Assembly (NCBI RefSeq): GCF_003952165.1
Contig: NZ_RXFT01000003.1
Span: 372,001 to 436,000, forward strand
Reading direction: 5' to 3'
Source of the DNA: Variovorax guangxiensis
Lineage (GTDB): Bacteria > Pseudomonadota > Gammaproteobacteria > Burkholderiales > Burkholderiaceae_C
Length of the DNA stretch: 64,000 nt
The notes beneath the pieces were generated by a model. It had not been told where the DNA came from. It ran no database searches and saw nothing but the letters and a program-made list of their open reading frames with translations. Below are positions 1-9,225 of the stretch, in pieces. The stretch's first letter is position 1; every line of letters starts with the position of its first letter. Both the position numbers and the translations under genes were made by a program.

Positions 1-460
1 CGACCTCGACGACGCGGCACTGCAGGCCGGTCTCGCGCGCCATGGCCCGAGGCTGATCCACTTCGCCGCGCGCGTACCCGACGCGCATGCGGCGACACGC
101 GCGCTGGCGCGCGAGGAGCACGCGCACATCGACCGCGGCCAGCTTCTCGAAGCCTCGCGCGATACGCCCGCCGGCCGGCTCGAATGGCAGATCACCGTGC
201 GCGACGACGGCCAGCGGCTGTTCTACGGCGCGCTGCCCACGCTGATCCAGTGGGGCGCCGTGCATCCCACCGACGCCATGCCGGCGTCGGGCCTCGTGCT
301 GCGCTCGCTGCGCGCCACGCATCCGCGCGCCCCCGCGCTGGCCGCGGCGCTCGCAGCCATCGGCATGACGGGCATCGACATCGATGCCGGCGCGCCCAAC
401 CTGGTTGCCGTGCTCGACACGCCGCGCGGCAGCGTCACCCTCGAATCACAAGGACTCTGA
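1..460 (+). CDS. Glyoxalase-like (VOC superfamily) domain protein, C-terminal part
   Basis: The reading frame is open from the left edge and stops with TGA at 458-460, so the 5' part lies outside the window. The visible part has the TPAGRLEWQ, LPTLIQWG and HPTDAMP segments. These fit the C-terminal half of the glyoxalase-like family PF13468, metal-independent-looking members of the VOC fold whose substrates are mostly unknown. The gene ends one base before the LysE-type exporter start, so the two are probably co-transcribed. Function beyond the fold cannot be stated. The family call is from motif recollection and is moderately secure. Confidence 0.6.
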   Translation, partial: DLDDAALQAGLARHGPRLIHFAARVPDAHAATRALAREEHAHIDRGQLLEASRDTPAGRLEWQITVRDDGQRLFYGALPTLIQWGAVHPTDAMPASGLVLRSLRATHPRAPALAAALAAIGMTGIDIDAGAPNLVAVLDTPRGSVTLESQGL

Positions 461-461
461 C

Positions 462-1094
462 ATGCTGAGCCTCGCCGAGATCGCCCTCTTCGCCTTCGCC
501 TCGCTGCTGCTGGCGCTCACGCCGGGGCCGAACATGATCTATTGCGTCTCGCGCACGCTGGTGCAGGGCCGGCGCGCGGGGCTCATCTCGCTGGGCGGCG
601 TGCTGCTGGCCTTCCTGGTGCACCTGTTCGCGGCGGCGCTCGGGCTCACCGCGCTGCTGCTGGCAGTGCCGCTCGCGTTCGATGCGATCCGCATCGCGGG
701 CGCGGCCTACCTGCTGTGGCTCGCATGGCAAGCGGTGAAGCCGGGCGGCAGCGCGCCCTTCGAGGCACGCGCGCTGCCGGCCGATCCGCCGGGCAAGCTG
801 TTTCGCATGGGCTTTCTCACGAACCTGCTGAACCCGAAGGTGGCGATGTTCTATCTCTCGTTCTTCCCGCAGTTCATCCACCCCGAGCGCGGCTCGGTGC
901 TGCTGCAGAGCATGCAGCTGGGCATCGCGCAGATGACGGCCAGCGCGCTGGTCAACACCGTGATGATCGTCGGCGCCGCCGGCATCACCGCCGTGCTGTC
1001 GCAGAGCGCCGGCTGGCTGCGCGCGCAGCGCTACATCATGGGCAGCGTGCTCGCCGCGCTGGCCGTGCGCGTGGCGCTGACCGAACGCAAATAA
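462..1094 (+). CDS. LysE/RhtB family amino-acid exporter
   Basis: This 210-residue inner-membrane protein begins MLSLAEIALFAF and carries the N-terminal LALTPGPNMIY signature of the LysE/RhtB family. About five to six hydrophobic segments follow, the usual topology and length. The family exports amino acids or derivatives such as homoserine and threonine. ATG 462 was chosen because it follows AAGGA at 450-454 and sits one base after the preceding stop; an upstream in-frame ATG would overlap that gene. The next gene downstream is a threonine/serine dehydratase-like enzyme. That pairing would suit export and breakdown of the same hydroxy amino acid, but the substrate is inferred only. Confidence 0.85.
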   Translation: MLSLAEIALFAFASLLLALTPGPNMIYCVSRTLVQGRRAGLISLGGVLLAFLVHLFAAALGLTALLLAVPLAFDAIRIAGAAYLLWLAWQAVKPGGSAPFEARALPADPPGKLFRMGFLTNLLNPKVAMFYLSFFPQFIHPERGSVLLQSMQLGIAQMTASALVNTVMIVGAAGITAVLSQSAGWLRAQRYIMGSVLAALAVRVALTERK

Positions 1095-1121
1095 GAAACA
1101 AGGAAAGAGCCAGGAGACCCG

Positions 1122-2084
1122 ATGAGATTCACCCGAGAAGAGATCGAAGCCGCGCGGCGCACCGTGCGCGCGGCCATGCCGCCCACGCCGCAGTACGCCT
1201 GGCCGCTGCTGTCGCAGCGCCTGGGCGCCACCGTGTGGGCCAAGCACGAGAACCACACGCCGGCCGGCGCCTTCAAGATCCGCGGCGGCCTGACCTACTT
1301 CGAGACCCTGGCGCGCGAGCAGCCGGCGGTGCGCCACGCCATCAGCGCCACGCGCGGCAACCACGGCCAGTCGGTCGGCTTCGCGGCGCGGCGCCACGGG
1401 CTGGGCGCGACCATCGTGGTGCCGCACGGCAACTCGACCGAGAAGAACGCCGCGATGCGCGCGCTGGGCGTCACGCTGGTGGAGCACGGCGACGACTTCC
1501 AGGCAGCCTCCGAGCATGCGGCCGCGCTGGCCGAGCGCGACGGCCTGCACCGCGTGCCCTCGTTCCATCGCGAGCTGGTGCGCGGCGTCTCGACGGCGTA
1601 TGTCGAATTCTTCGAGGCGCTCTCAGCCGAGCCGCCCGACGTGCTGTTCGTGCCCATCGGCCTGGGCTCGGGCTTCGCGGCCGCTGCGGCGGCACGCGCG
1701 CATTGCGGCGTGTCGACGAAGCTCATCGGCGTGGTGTCGGCGCATGCCACGGCGTACCGCGACTCCTTCCGGGCCGGCAAGCCGATCGAGTCGCCCGTGA
1801 CCACGCGGCTGGCCGACGGCATGGCCTGCCGCACGCCGGTGCCCGAATCGGTGGAAGTGATATTGCGCGAGGCCGACGACGTGGTGACGGTCACCGACGA
1901 CGAGATCGCGCAGTCCATGCGCATCCTCTTCAGCGACACGCACAACGTGGCCGAGGGTGCCGGCGCGGCCGCGCTGGCCGCGGCGCTCCAGCAGCAGGAA
2001 CGCTGGCGCGGCAAGACGGTGGGCGTGTGCGTGAGCGGCGGCAATGTCGACTCCGGCATGTTCGCCGGGGTACTGGCCGCCTGA
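1122..2084 (+). CDS. PLP-dependent threonine/serine dehydratase-like enzyme
   Basis: The 320-residue protein belongs to fold-type II PLP enzymes. The PLP-lysine motif is AGAFKIRGG (Lys52), followed by the SATRGNHGQ segment that holds the substrate carboxylate and a C-terminal SGGNVDSG glycine-rich PLP-phosphate/ring-binding motif. The length fits single-domain catabolic dehydratases, which lack the C-terminal ACT domain of biosynthetic IlvA. The likely reaction is conversion of threonine or serine to the 2-oxo acid plus ammonia, in the cytoplasm. It lies 27 bases after the LysE-type exporter, with a GGAG-type ribosome site before ATG 1122. A close relative acting on 3-hydroxyaspartate or another amino acid cannot be excluded. 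Confidence 0.82.
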   Translation: MRFTREEIEAARRTVRAAMPPTPQYAWPLLSQRLGATVWAKHENHTPAGAFKIRGGLTYFETLAREQPAVRHAISATRGNHGQSVGFAARRHGLGATIVVPHGNSTEKNAAMRALGVTLVEHGDDFQAASEHAAALAERDGLHRVPSFHRELVRGVSTAYVEFFEALSAEPPDVLFVPIGLGSGFAAAAAARAHCGVSTKLIGVVSAHATAYRDSFRAGKPIESPVTTRLADGMACRTPVPESVEVILREADDVVTVTDDEIAQSMRILFSDTHNVAEGAGAAALAAALQQQERWRGKTVGVCVSGGNVDSGMFAGVLAA

Positions 2085-2091
2085 TCGTCAA

Positions 2092-2940
2092 TCAGGGAAG
2101 AGGCCCCGTGTTGGCCGTGTCCAGCGGCAGCCGCGACACCTCTTCCAGCAGCAGCGCGAGCTGACGAGCTGCCTCGTCGACCACCGCCTGCCCGTGCGCT
2201 GCCGTGGCGGCTGCCGCGTTGCCGGCGGCGCCGTGAGGGTTGTAGTCCTCGATGGCCCAGCCGAGCTTGGCGCTCCTGCCGTTGCCAAGGATCGCGTAGT
2301 CGGCGGCGCGCTGGCGCGAGGTGGAATCGAAATCCCGCGCCTCGCCCATGCGCACCAGCTGCGGTGAGAGCGCCAGCATCATCGAAGTCTCGATCTCGCC
2401 CGCGTGCACGCCGAAGCGGTGCTCCTGCGCGCTGAACTGCGCGCCCGCGTCGCCCAGCGGCAGGTTGAACCAGCTCACGCTGTAGACGATGAGGCCGTGC
2501 TCGGCGCGCAACTCGCGCGCCACGATGTCCATCGCGCCCACGTGGCCGCCGTGCGCGTTGAAGAGCACCAGCTTCTTCACCCCGGCACGCGCCACGCCCG
2601 CGCCGATTTCCTTCCACATGCGGATCAGCGTTTCGGCCGACAGCGTGAGCGTGCCCGCGAAGCGCGCGTGCTCCGGGCTCAGGCCGATCTGCTGGGTCGG
2701 CAGGAAGAGCACCGGCAGCGCGGCCGGCAGCAGCGGCAGCGAGGCGGCGACGATGCCGTCGGCAAGCACGGTGTCCACGCCCAGCGGCAGGTGCGGTCCG
2801 TGCTGCTCGGTCGCGCCCAGCGGCAGCACCGCGACGGTGGCCGCCGCGCCGAGCGCGGCGAAGTCGCGCGTGGTGAGCTGCGACCAGAAGCGAGGGAGCG
2901 GCGGCAGCGGAGTCGCCGGGGAGGCCTGAGGTGCGTTCAT
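2092..2940 (-). CDS. Creatininase-family amidohydrolase
   Basis: This roughly 282-residue protein carries the family's metal-site motifs in order: GATEQHGPHLPLGVDT near the N-terminus, FNAHGGH in the middle, and HAGEIETSMM after it. These histidines, aspartate and glutamate match the binuclear metal ligands of creatininase (creatinine amidohydrolase). The family also includes enzymes of riboflavin/F420 and mycofactocin metabolism, so creatinine itself is not proven as substrate. It is convergent with the dehydratase gene, seven bases away. ATG 2940 is preferred over the adjacent GTG 2943. No creatine or sarcosine genes are nearby, so a role in creatinine use is not supported by context. Confidence 0.8.
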   Translation of the reverse strand: MNAPQASPATPLPPLPRFWSQLTTRDFAALGAAATVAVLPLGATEQHGPHLPLGVDTVLADGIVAASLPLLPAALPVLFLPTQQIGLSPEHARFAGTLTLSAETLIRMWKEIGAGVARAGVKKLVLFNAHGGHVGAMDIVARELRAEHGLIVYSVSWFNLPLGDAGAQFSAQEHRFGVHAGEIETSMMLALSPQLVRMGEARDFDSTSRQRAADYAILGNGRSAKLGWAIEDYNPHGAAGNAAAATAAHGQAVVDEAARQLALLLEEVSRLPLDTANTGPLP

Positions 2941-3123
2941 CACGCGATCTTAGGCCGGGGCGGAGCCTGGCGCCCGTCGGTCGCTTGGGAGTCCGTCCGA
3001 CAAAAGCGATAGCCGCGAACGCCCAAAACGCGAATCTGTTCACACATATAACCAATTCCTCGGTCTTTTGTTTGCGCCTGTTAACAATGATGTCTAAAGT
3101 GATTCCAGATCTGAATTCCTGAT

Positions 3124-3156
3124 CGGGGCTGCCGGCCTGTCACATCGGCAACCCCG
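3124..3156 (+). promoter_or_regulatory. Candidate antiterminator hairpin in the pga leader
   Basis: Bases 3124-3134 (CGGGGCTGCCG) can pair with 3146-3156 (CGGCAACCCCG) in 10 of 11 positions, leaving an 11-base loop. The right arm overlaps the left arm of the terminator-like hairpin at 3150-3188, so only one of the two can form. That layout is typical of transcription attenuators and riboswitch expression platforms. No known riboswitch consensus was recognised. Confidence 0.45.
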
Positions 3157-3194
3157 GTCCTTGCGGCGCCGTCATGGGTGCCGGGGTTTCTTTT
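3150..3194 (+). terminator. Terminator-like hairpin with T-rich tail in the pga leader
   Basis: AACCCCGG (3150-3157) pairs perfectly with CCGGGGTT (3181-3188) and is followed by TTTCTTTT (3187-3194), as in an intrinsic terminator. It lies 55 bases before the pgaA start and reads in the same direction, so it would end transcription before the operon unless the competing hairpin at 3124-3156 forms. The rest of the 2944-3248 gap is comparatively AT-rich and probably holds the promoter; no convincing -35/-10 pair was fixed. Confidence 0.45.
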
Positions 3195-3248
3195 CCGGAT
3201 TTCCAAGGGAGCAAGGTGTTCATCCAGAAAAAAACTGGAGGCACGGCC

Positions 3249-5858
3249 ATGGTCACGCGCAGCCCCGCGCCGACCTGTTCGTTGCTTCGTCGATTCGCGC
3301 AGACCGCGCAGAGATTTCCCCCTTTGCCTCTGGCGTGCACGCTGGCCTTCGCTGCACCGGTGGCGCTTGCACAGCCGCATCCGGCACCTGCCTTGCCGGT
3401 CGCAGCCGGCCAGAGCGCGTCGCCCTACGACGCGCGCCAGCACGACGCGCTGATCGTCGCGCGCCGCGAAGGCCGCGTCACCGGCGCCGAGGCGCTGCGC
3501 CGGCTGAAGGCATGGCTCGCCTCGCCGATCGACGACGGCGAGGCCCGCCGGCGCGTGGCCTCCGACGCCATCGCGATCGCATCCGCCGATGGCCAGTACG
3601 CCGAGGCCGTGGCGCTGGGCCGACAGTTCGCGCCCTCGACGCTGGGCACCTATGCCCTGGGCCCGCTCGCGGTGGCCGCGAGGCGCGCCCATGACTCCGA
3701 CCTGCGGGGCGAAGTCATCGGCGTCTGGCGCGCGCGGCAGCCCGCTGCGCGCGAACCGCGCGTCCACGAAGCCTGGTGGCGCCTCGAAGGCGGCGACCTT
3801 GCCGCCGCACAGGCGCTGTACGGCGAACTGTCGCAGCCGGCCCCGACGCGGATCGAGGACCGCGTCGCGCTGCTCGAACTGCGCGGCGCCCTCGCGCGCG
3901 CCCGTAAAGACACGCTGCAGGCGCTCGGCGCCTACACCGAGGCCGGCGCGCTGCGGCCCGGGCGCGTGGACCTGCGCCGCGAGGCCGACTTCCTGCTCGC
4001 GGCCAGCGGCGCCGCGTCGAGCGCCCTCGAGAGCGCGGAGGCCGCGCAGCGCGCCGATCCCGGCAGCTTCTCGCCGCTGGCGCTCTCCACCCTGCAGCAG
4101 GAGGCGCTGGCGCAGCGGCTGCGCTGGGCGATACGCGCACGCGACCAGCGCCTTGGCATGGAGCGCGTCGCCGCGCTCGACCGCGTGCTGGCCGACCAGG
4201 AAGCCGCGCTCGCCCGCGTCGACGCCGCCGCCCCGCAGGCCGAGCCCGTGGACGCCGACGCATGGCGCACCGTGCGGGCGAGGCTGCAGTCCGACCGCCT
4301 GCTGGCGCTGGTCGAACGCGGCCGCCCGGCCGAGGCCATCGCGCTCTACGACACGCTGCGCGCCACCGACACGAACATCCCCGCCTATGGGCTGGCAGCC
4401 GTGGGCCGCGCGCTCGCGCAGGAGCGCCGCTCCATCGAGGCCGTGCCGGTCTACGAAGCGGCCCTCGCCTGGCGCGGCGCCGACATGCCGATGCCCGACG
4501 AGACCTGGCTCGGGCTGGTCTACGCCTACCTGGACGTGGGTCGCTTCGCGGACGCCGATGCGCTGCTGCAGCGCATCGAGGCCGCCACCCCCGCGCATCT
4601 GCGGCTCGCGCCCGAGGCCGGCCGCCCGAACGGCGAGTACAGCGATGTCAGCGGGTTGCGCGGCCTGGTGCAGCTTTACTCCGACCGCCCGGCGCTCGCG
4701 CAGCAGAGCTTCTCGGTGCTGACGCGGGAAGCGCCGCTCAACGCCGGCTATGTGCACGGCGCGGCCCTCACCGAGCGGCTGCGCGAGCACCCCGAGGCTT
4801 CGCTGGCGCGTTACGAGGCGCTGGCCGCCGATTCGCCCTACGACAGCGGCGCGCGCATCGGCCACGTCGAGGCGCTGCTCGATGCGTCCGAGTTCGCGCA
4901 GGCCCGCCGGCGCGCCGAATCGCTTTACGCCGACATGCCCGACTCGGTGCCGGTACGCGAGATGGAACGCAAGCGGCGCGCCCTGGTCGACCCCAGGCTC
5001 GACGTGGACGCCGAAGCCTCCTCCGGCGGCGCGGCCATCGCCAACCACGAATGGCGCATCGACAGCCGCCTCAGCTCGGGCCTCATCGACGATCGCTGGC
5101 GCGTGTTCTACGAGCAGACGCTGGGACGCGGCAGCACCGACATCGGCAACGCGAACTGGGCGCGCGGCGGCATCGGCATCGGCTGGGAGCAGGGCCGCTG
5201 GCTGGCCGAGGGCATCGTGCAGCACGCGAACACCGGCCCCTACCGCAACAGCGTGGCCGGCCGGCTCGACTACCGAGCGGGCGATGCGTGGCGGCTGTCG
5301 GCCACCTACGACGGCGACAGCCGGGAGCTGCCGTGGAAGGCACGCGCGGCCGGTATCGGCGCGCACGAGTTCGGCGCGAGCGCGGGCTACGTGGTCGACG
5401 AATCGCGCCGCTTCGACCTGAAGTGGCAGCGGCTGGACTTCAGCGACGGCAACCGGCGCGACGGGGTCGACATCGGCTGGCGCGAGCGCTGGATCAGCAC
5501 GCCGGCCTTCCAGCTCGAGACCCGGCTCGGCGCCGACGCGAGCCGCGGCCGTGCCATCGACGCGCCCTACTTCAACCCGTCGAGCGACTCCAGCGTGCAG
5601 TTCAGCGTGCGCGCGCAGTGGCTCAACTGGAAGCGCGACGACCGGCAGTTCTTCCAGGTCGTCGAGCTCGGCGGAGGCAGCTACCGGCAGGCCGGCTTCG
5701 GCAGCGGCCCGACCTGGAGCCTGCGCTACGAGCACCGCTGGAACCTCGGGCCGAAGCTCACGCTGCGCTACGGGCTGCTGGTCGGCGGCCATCCCTACGA
5801 CGGCGTGCGCGAGCGACATCGCGGCGTCTTCCTGAACCTCTCGACTCCCCTGCCGTGA
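3249..5858 (+). CDS. pgaA: PgaA-like poly-beta-1,6-GlcNAc outer-membrane exporter
   Basis: The 869-residue protein starts with a signal peptide ending near PVALAQ. A long alpha-helical TPR-like region follows, then a C-terminal beta-barrel rich in alternating aromatic residues and ending in LNLSTPLP. This matches PgaA, in which the periplasmic TPR part binds de-N-acetylated PNAG and PgaB and the barrel exports the polymer. It is slightly longer than the E. coli protein. ATG 3249 was chosen because GGAGG lies at 3237-3241 and the signal peptide follows directly; an upstream in-frame ATG at 3174 falls within the leader hairpin. It is the first gene of pgaABCD, and its stop overlaps the pgaB start (TGATG). 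Confidence 0.93.
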   Translation: MVTRSPAPTCSLLRRFAQTAQRFPPLPLACTLAFAAPVALAQPHPAPALPVAAGQSASPYDARQHDALIVARREGRVTGAEALRRLKAWLASPIDDGEARRRVASDAIAIASADGQYAEAVALGRQFAPSTLGTYALGPLAVAARRAHDSDLRGEVIGVWRARQPAAREPRVHEAWWRLEGGDLAAAQALYGELSQPAPTRIEDRVALLELRGALARARKDTLQALGAYTEAGALRPGRVDLRREADFLLAASGAASSALESAEAAQRADPGSFSPLALSTLQQEALAQRLRWAIRARDQRLGMERVAALDRVLADQEAALARVDAAAPQAEPVDADAWRTVRARLQSDRLLALVERGRPAEAIALYDTLRATDTNIPAYGLAAVGRALAQERRSIEAVPVYEAALAWRGADMPMPDETWLGLVYAYLDVGRFADADALLQRIEAATPAHLRLAPEAGRPNGEYSDVSGLRGLVQLYSDRPALAQQSFSVLTREAPLNAGYVHGAALTERLREHPEASLARYEALAADSPYDSGARIGHVEALLDASEFAQARRRAESLYADMPDSVPVREMERKRRALVDPRLDVDAEASSGGAAIANHEWRIDSRLSSGLIDDRWRVFYEQTLGRGSTDIGNANWARGGIGIGWEQGRWLAEGIVQHANTGPYRNSVAGRLDYRAGDAWRLSATYDGDSRELPWKARAAGIGAHEFGASAGYVVDESRRFDLKWQRLDFSDGNRRDGVDIGWRERWISTPAFQLETRLGADASRGRAIDAPYFNPSSDSSVQFSVRAQWLNWKRDDRQFFQVVELGGGSYRQAGFGSGPTWSLRYEHRWNLGPKLTLRYGLLVGGHPYDGVRERHRGVFLNLSTPLP

Positions 5859-7948
5859 TGAGAAGAACGACGACGAAGCCTCCTCCCCTCGCCTTCCTGC
5901 GCGCGGCGCTGCCCTGGCTGCTGGCGCTGCTGGCGCTGCTGGCGACCTGCTCGCTGCCGGCCGTCGCGCAGCCGCTGCCGCCCGCCGATCCCGACGACGG
6001 CCTGAGCTTCCGGGTGATCTCCTTCCACGACGTGCGCGCCAACGTGCGCGAGAGCTTCGAGGCATCGCCCGACGAGACCGCGGTGGACGAGCGCACCTTC
6101 GCCGGCACCCTCGCCTGGCTGCAGTACAGCGGCTACCACCCGGTGAGCCTGCAGCAGATCGTCGACGCGCGCGCGGGTGGCAAGCCGCTGCCGCCCAAGC
6201 CGGTGCTGCTGACCTTCGACGACGGCTATCGCAGCGCCTACACCAAGGTCTTCCCGCTGCTCAGGCGCTACAACTATCCGGCGGTGATGGCGCTGGTCAC
6301 GAGCTGGCTCGAAGTGCCCGAAGGACAGCAGGTGCACTGGGGCGACAGGCCCGCGCCGCGCGAGAACTTCTTGCTGTGGAGCGAAGCCGCCGAGATGGCG
6401 CGCTCGGGCCTGGTCGAATTCGCGAGCCACAGCGACGCGATGCACACCGGTATCCTCGCCAACCCGCAGGGCAACCTGCTGCCGGCCGCGGCCACGCACC
6501 GCTACGACCCGAAGACCGGCCGCTACGAGGACGACGATGCCTACGTGCAGCGCGTCGAGGCCGACCTGCGCCGCAGCCGCGAGATCATCGAGCAGCGCAC
6601 CGGCGCGAAGGTGCGATCGATGGTGTGGCCCTACGGCGCCTACAACAGCGCGGCCATCGAGGCATCGAAGCGCGCGGGCATGCCCTTCACCTTCACGCTC
6701 GACGACGGCCCCAACGCGCCCGCCGTGCCGCTGGCGCGCATCCGCCGCGCACTGGCCGCCTACGACAACGAGGCACCGGCTTTCGACCGCATGCTGCGCA
6801 GCCCCGTGGGCGGCGAGGTGCGGCCGGTCAATCGCGTGATGCACGTGGACCTCGACTACGTGTACGACCCCGATCCCGCCCAGCAGGAGCGCAACCTCTC
6901 GATGCTGATCGACCGCGTGGCCGCCGTGCGTCCGCGCGCGGTGTTCCTGCAGGCGTACGCCGACCCCGACGGCGACGGCGTGGCCGACGCGCTGTACTTT
7001 CCCAACCGCCACCTGCCGGTGCGCGCCGACCTGTTCGGGCGCGCGGCCTGGCAGCTGCGCAGCCGCGCCGGCGTGAAGGTCTACGCCTGGATGCCGGTCA
7101 TGGCCTTCAGGCTGCCTGCGTCGAACCCGCTCGCCACGCACACGGTGACGGCGCAGGACGGCGCGACGCACGTCGACCGCTACCACCGCCTCACGCCCTT
7201 CGACCCCGCGGTGCGCGCGCTGGTCGGCGACATCTACGAGGACCTGGGCCGCCACGCCTTCTTCGAGGGGCTGCTGTTCCACGACGACGCGATGCTCTCC
7301 GACGACGAGGACGCGAGCCCCGCCGCGCTGGCCGCGTATGCCGGTTGGGGCCTGCCTGCCGACGTGGCCGCGATCCGCGCGAGCCCGGAGCTGATGGCGC
7401 GCTGGACCGCGGCCAGGACGCGCTACCTGATCGATTTCACGCAGGAGCTCGCCGCGCGCACCGGCGCCTGGCGGCCCATGCTGGAGACCGCGCGCAACCT
7501 CTACGCCCGGCCGGTGCTCGAGCCCCAGGCCGAGCAGTGGTTCGCGCAGAACTACGAGGCCTCGCTCGCCGCCTACGACTACGTCGCGCTCATGGCCATG
7601 CCGCGCATGGAGCGAGAGGCCGATGCGCAGGGTTGGCTCGCGCGCCTGGCCAAACGCGCCGCCGACACGCCTCGCGGCCTCGACGGCACGGTCTTCGAAC
7701 TGCAGGCGCGCGACTGGCGCACCGGCAAGCCCGTGCCCGATGCCGAACTCGCGCGCCAGTGGACGCTGCTGCAGCGCGCCGGCGTGCGCCACCTGGGCTA
7801 CTACCCCGACGACTTCCTCAACGACCAGCCGGGGCTGGACACCGTGCGCCGCGCGATCTCGGTGCGCACCCTGCTGCCGCGCGCGCTGCGCACGCCGGCC
7901 GAGACCGAAACCCCGCCGCGTCCGGCGCAAAGAGAGCGTTCGCCATGA
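5858..7948 (+). CDS. pgaB: PgaB-like PNAG N-deacetylase/hydrolase
   Basis: This 696-residue exported protein has two domains. The N-terminal polysaccharide deacetylase (NodB) domain shows SFHD (57-58), TFDDG (119-123, metal Asp122) and SHSDAMH (His191, His196), equivalent to the metal site of E. coli PgaB. WPYGAYN follows. The C-terminal half, beginning near VNRVMHVDLDYVYD, is the glycoside-hydrolase-like GHL13 domain and includes FHDDAML. PgaB partly deacetylates PNAG in the periplasm, which export requires. The leader contains LLATC then AVAQ; the lipobox is poor, so lipoprotein versus soluble periplasmic form is unresolved. The start overlaps the pgaA stop and the stop overlaps the pgaC start (ATGA). 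Confidence 0.93.
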   Translation: MRRTTTKPPPLAFLRAALPWLLALLALLATCSLPAVAQPLPPADPDDGLSFRVISFHDVRANVRESFEASPDETAVDERTFAGTLAWLQYSGYHPVSLQQIVDARAGGKPLPPKPVLLTFDDGYRSAYTKVFPLLRRYNYPAVMALVTSWLEVPEGQQVHWGDRPAPRENFLLWSEAAEMARSGLVEFASHSDAMHTGILANPQGNLLPAAATHRYDPKTGRYEDDDAYVQRVEADLRRSREIIEQRTGAKVRSMVWPYGAYNSAAIEASKRAGMPFTFTLDDGPNAPAVPLARIRRALAAYDNEAPAFDRMLRSPVGGEVRPVNRVMHVDLDYVYDPDPAQQERNLSMLIDRVAAVRPRAVFLQAYADPDGDGVADALYFPNRHLPVRADLFGRAAWQLRSRAGVKVYAWMPVMAFRLPASNPLATHTVTAQDGATHVDRYHRLTPFDPAVRALVGDIYEDLGRHAFFEGLLFHDDAMLSDDEDASPAALAAYAGWGLPADVAAIRASPELMARWTAARTRYLIDFTQELAARTGAWRPMLETARNLYARPVLEPQAEQWFAQNYEASLAAYDYVALMAMPRMEREADAQGWLARLAKRAADTPRGLDGTVFELQARDWRTGKPVPDAELARQWTLLQRAGVRHLGYYPDDFLNDQPGLDTVRRAISVRTLLPRALRTPAETETPPRPAQRERSP

Positions 7949-9225
7949 GCCCCGCCATGCAGTTCCTCGCGCAGACGCTGCCCTCGCTGCTGTTCGGCTT
8001 CGTCTTCTACTACCCGTTCTTCATGGCCTATGTCTGGATGGCCGGCGGCCTCTCGCATGCGTGGGTGTTCGAGCGCAGGCAGGACGTGGACGTCAACCCG
8101 CTCGACCTGCTGCCCTCGCGCCCGCTGGTCACGGTGGTGGTGCCCTGCTTCAACGAGGCACCGCACCTGCGCGAGGTGATCGAGCAGCTGATGCGCACGC
8201 GCTACCCGTACTGCGAAGTCATCGCGGTGAACGACGGCAGCACCGACAGCACCGGCGAGCTGCTCGACGAGATGACCAAGGAATACGGCCGCCTGCGCGT
8301 GATCCACAACGCCAGCAACCAGGGCAAGGCCGTGGGCCTGAACACCGCCTGCCAGCTCGCGCGCGGAGAGTACATCCTGGGCATCGACGGCGACGCGCTG
8401 ATCGACGAGGACGCCATTGCGTGGATGCTGCTGCCGATGCTGGCCTCCGAGCGCATCGGTGCCGTCACCGGCAACCCGCGCATCCGCACCCGCACCACGC
8501 TGCTGGGGCGCATGCAGGTGGGCGAGTTCTCCTCGATCATCGGCCTCATCAAGCGCTCGCAGCAGCTGGTGGGAACGCTCTTCACGGTGTCGGGCGTGAT
8601 CGCCATGTTCCGGCGCCGCGCGGTGATCGACGTGGGCTTCTGGAGCCCCGACGTGCTCACCGAGGACATCGACATGAGCTGGAAGCTGCAGATCGCCGGC
8701 TGGCAGCTGCGCTTCGAGCCGCGCGCGCTGTGCTGGATCCTGATGCCCGAGACCTTGCGCGGTCTCTGGAAGCAGCGCCTGCGCTGGGCCATGGGCGGCA
8801 TCCAGACCATGCTGCGCTGCAGCTCGCACATCCTGCGGCCGCGCCACTGGCGCATGTGGCCCGTCTACATCGAGTACATGACGAGCATCTTCTGGGCCTA
8901 CGCCATGGCCCTGGTGCTCGTCGTCAGCCTGGTGCGGCCCTTCCTGCCGTCCGACTCCTCCTGGCACTCGGCGCTGCTGCCGCACTGGCAGGGCACGCTG
9001 CTGGCGATGACCTGCATCCTGCAGATGCTGCTGAGCCTGTGGATCGACCGCCGTTACGACCGCGACCTGATGCGCTACTTCGCCGGAACGATCTGGTACC
9101 CGATCGCCTTCTGGACCATCACGATGGCCACCACCGTGATCGCCTTTCCCAAAGCCCTGATACGCCGCCGGGGCAAACGCGCGGTGTGGACAAGCCCCGA
9201 CCGAGGAGTTTCCGATGTCCCATGA
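7945..9225 (+). CDS. pgaC: PgaC-like PNAG synthase, family 2 glycosyltransferase
   Basis: The 426-residue inner-membrane processive glycosyltransferase polymerises UDP-GlcNAc into poly-beta-1,6-GlcNAc. Visible motifs are NDGST (96-100), DGD (148-150), TEDID (239-243) and QRLRW (277-281), the D,D,D,QxxRW set of processive GT2 enzymes. One N-terminal hydrophobic segment and several C-terminal ones flank the catalytic domain, as in E. coli PgaC. In that organism PgaC with PgaD is activated by cyclic di-GMP; the same is likely here but is not shown by the sequence. The gene overlaps pgaB by 4 bases and pgaD by 11. Confidence 0.95.
   Translation: MSPAMQFLAQTLPSLLFGFVFYYPFFMAYVWMAGGLSHAWVFERRQDVDVNPLDLLPSRPLVTVVVPCFNEAPHLREVIEQLMRTRYPYCEVIAVNDGSTDSTGELLDEMTKEYGRLRVIHNASNQGKAVGLNTACQLARGEYILGIDGDALIDEDAIAWMLLPMLASERIGAVTGNPRIRTRTTLLGRMQVGEFSSIIGLIKRSQQLVGTLFTVSGVIAMFRRRAVIDVGFWSPDVLTEDIDMSWKLQIAGWQLRFEPRALCWILMPETLRGLWKQRLRWAMGGIQTMLRCSSHILRPRHWRMWPVYIEYMTSIFWAYAMALVLVVSLVRPFLPSDSSWHSALLPHWQGTLLAMTCILQMLLSLWIDRRYDRDLMRYFAGTIWYPIAFWTITMATTVIAFPKALIRRRGKRAVWTSPDRGVSDVP

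Noticed and set aside
3050..3248. Cyclic di-GMP riboswitch in the pga leader
   Set aside because: The conserved GEMM-I core and the class II pseudoknot pattern were not found. Only competing hairpins are visible, so no riboswitch class is claimed.
3081..6065. Long open frame of almost 1,000 codons on the minus strand across pgaA, and similar long antisense frames elsewhere
   Set aside because: These are mirror images of real high-GC genes, with Arg/Ala/His-rich products lacking any domain; the plus-strand genes have clear families.
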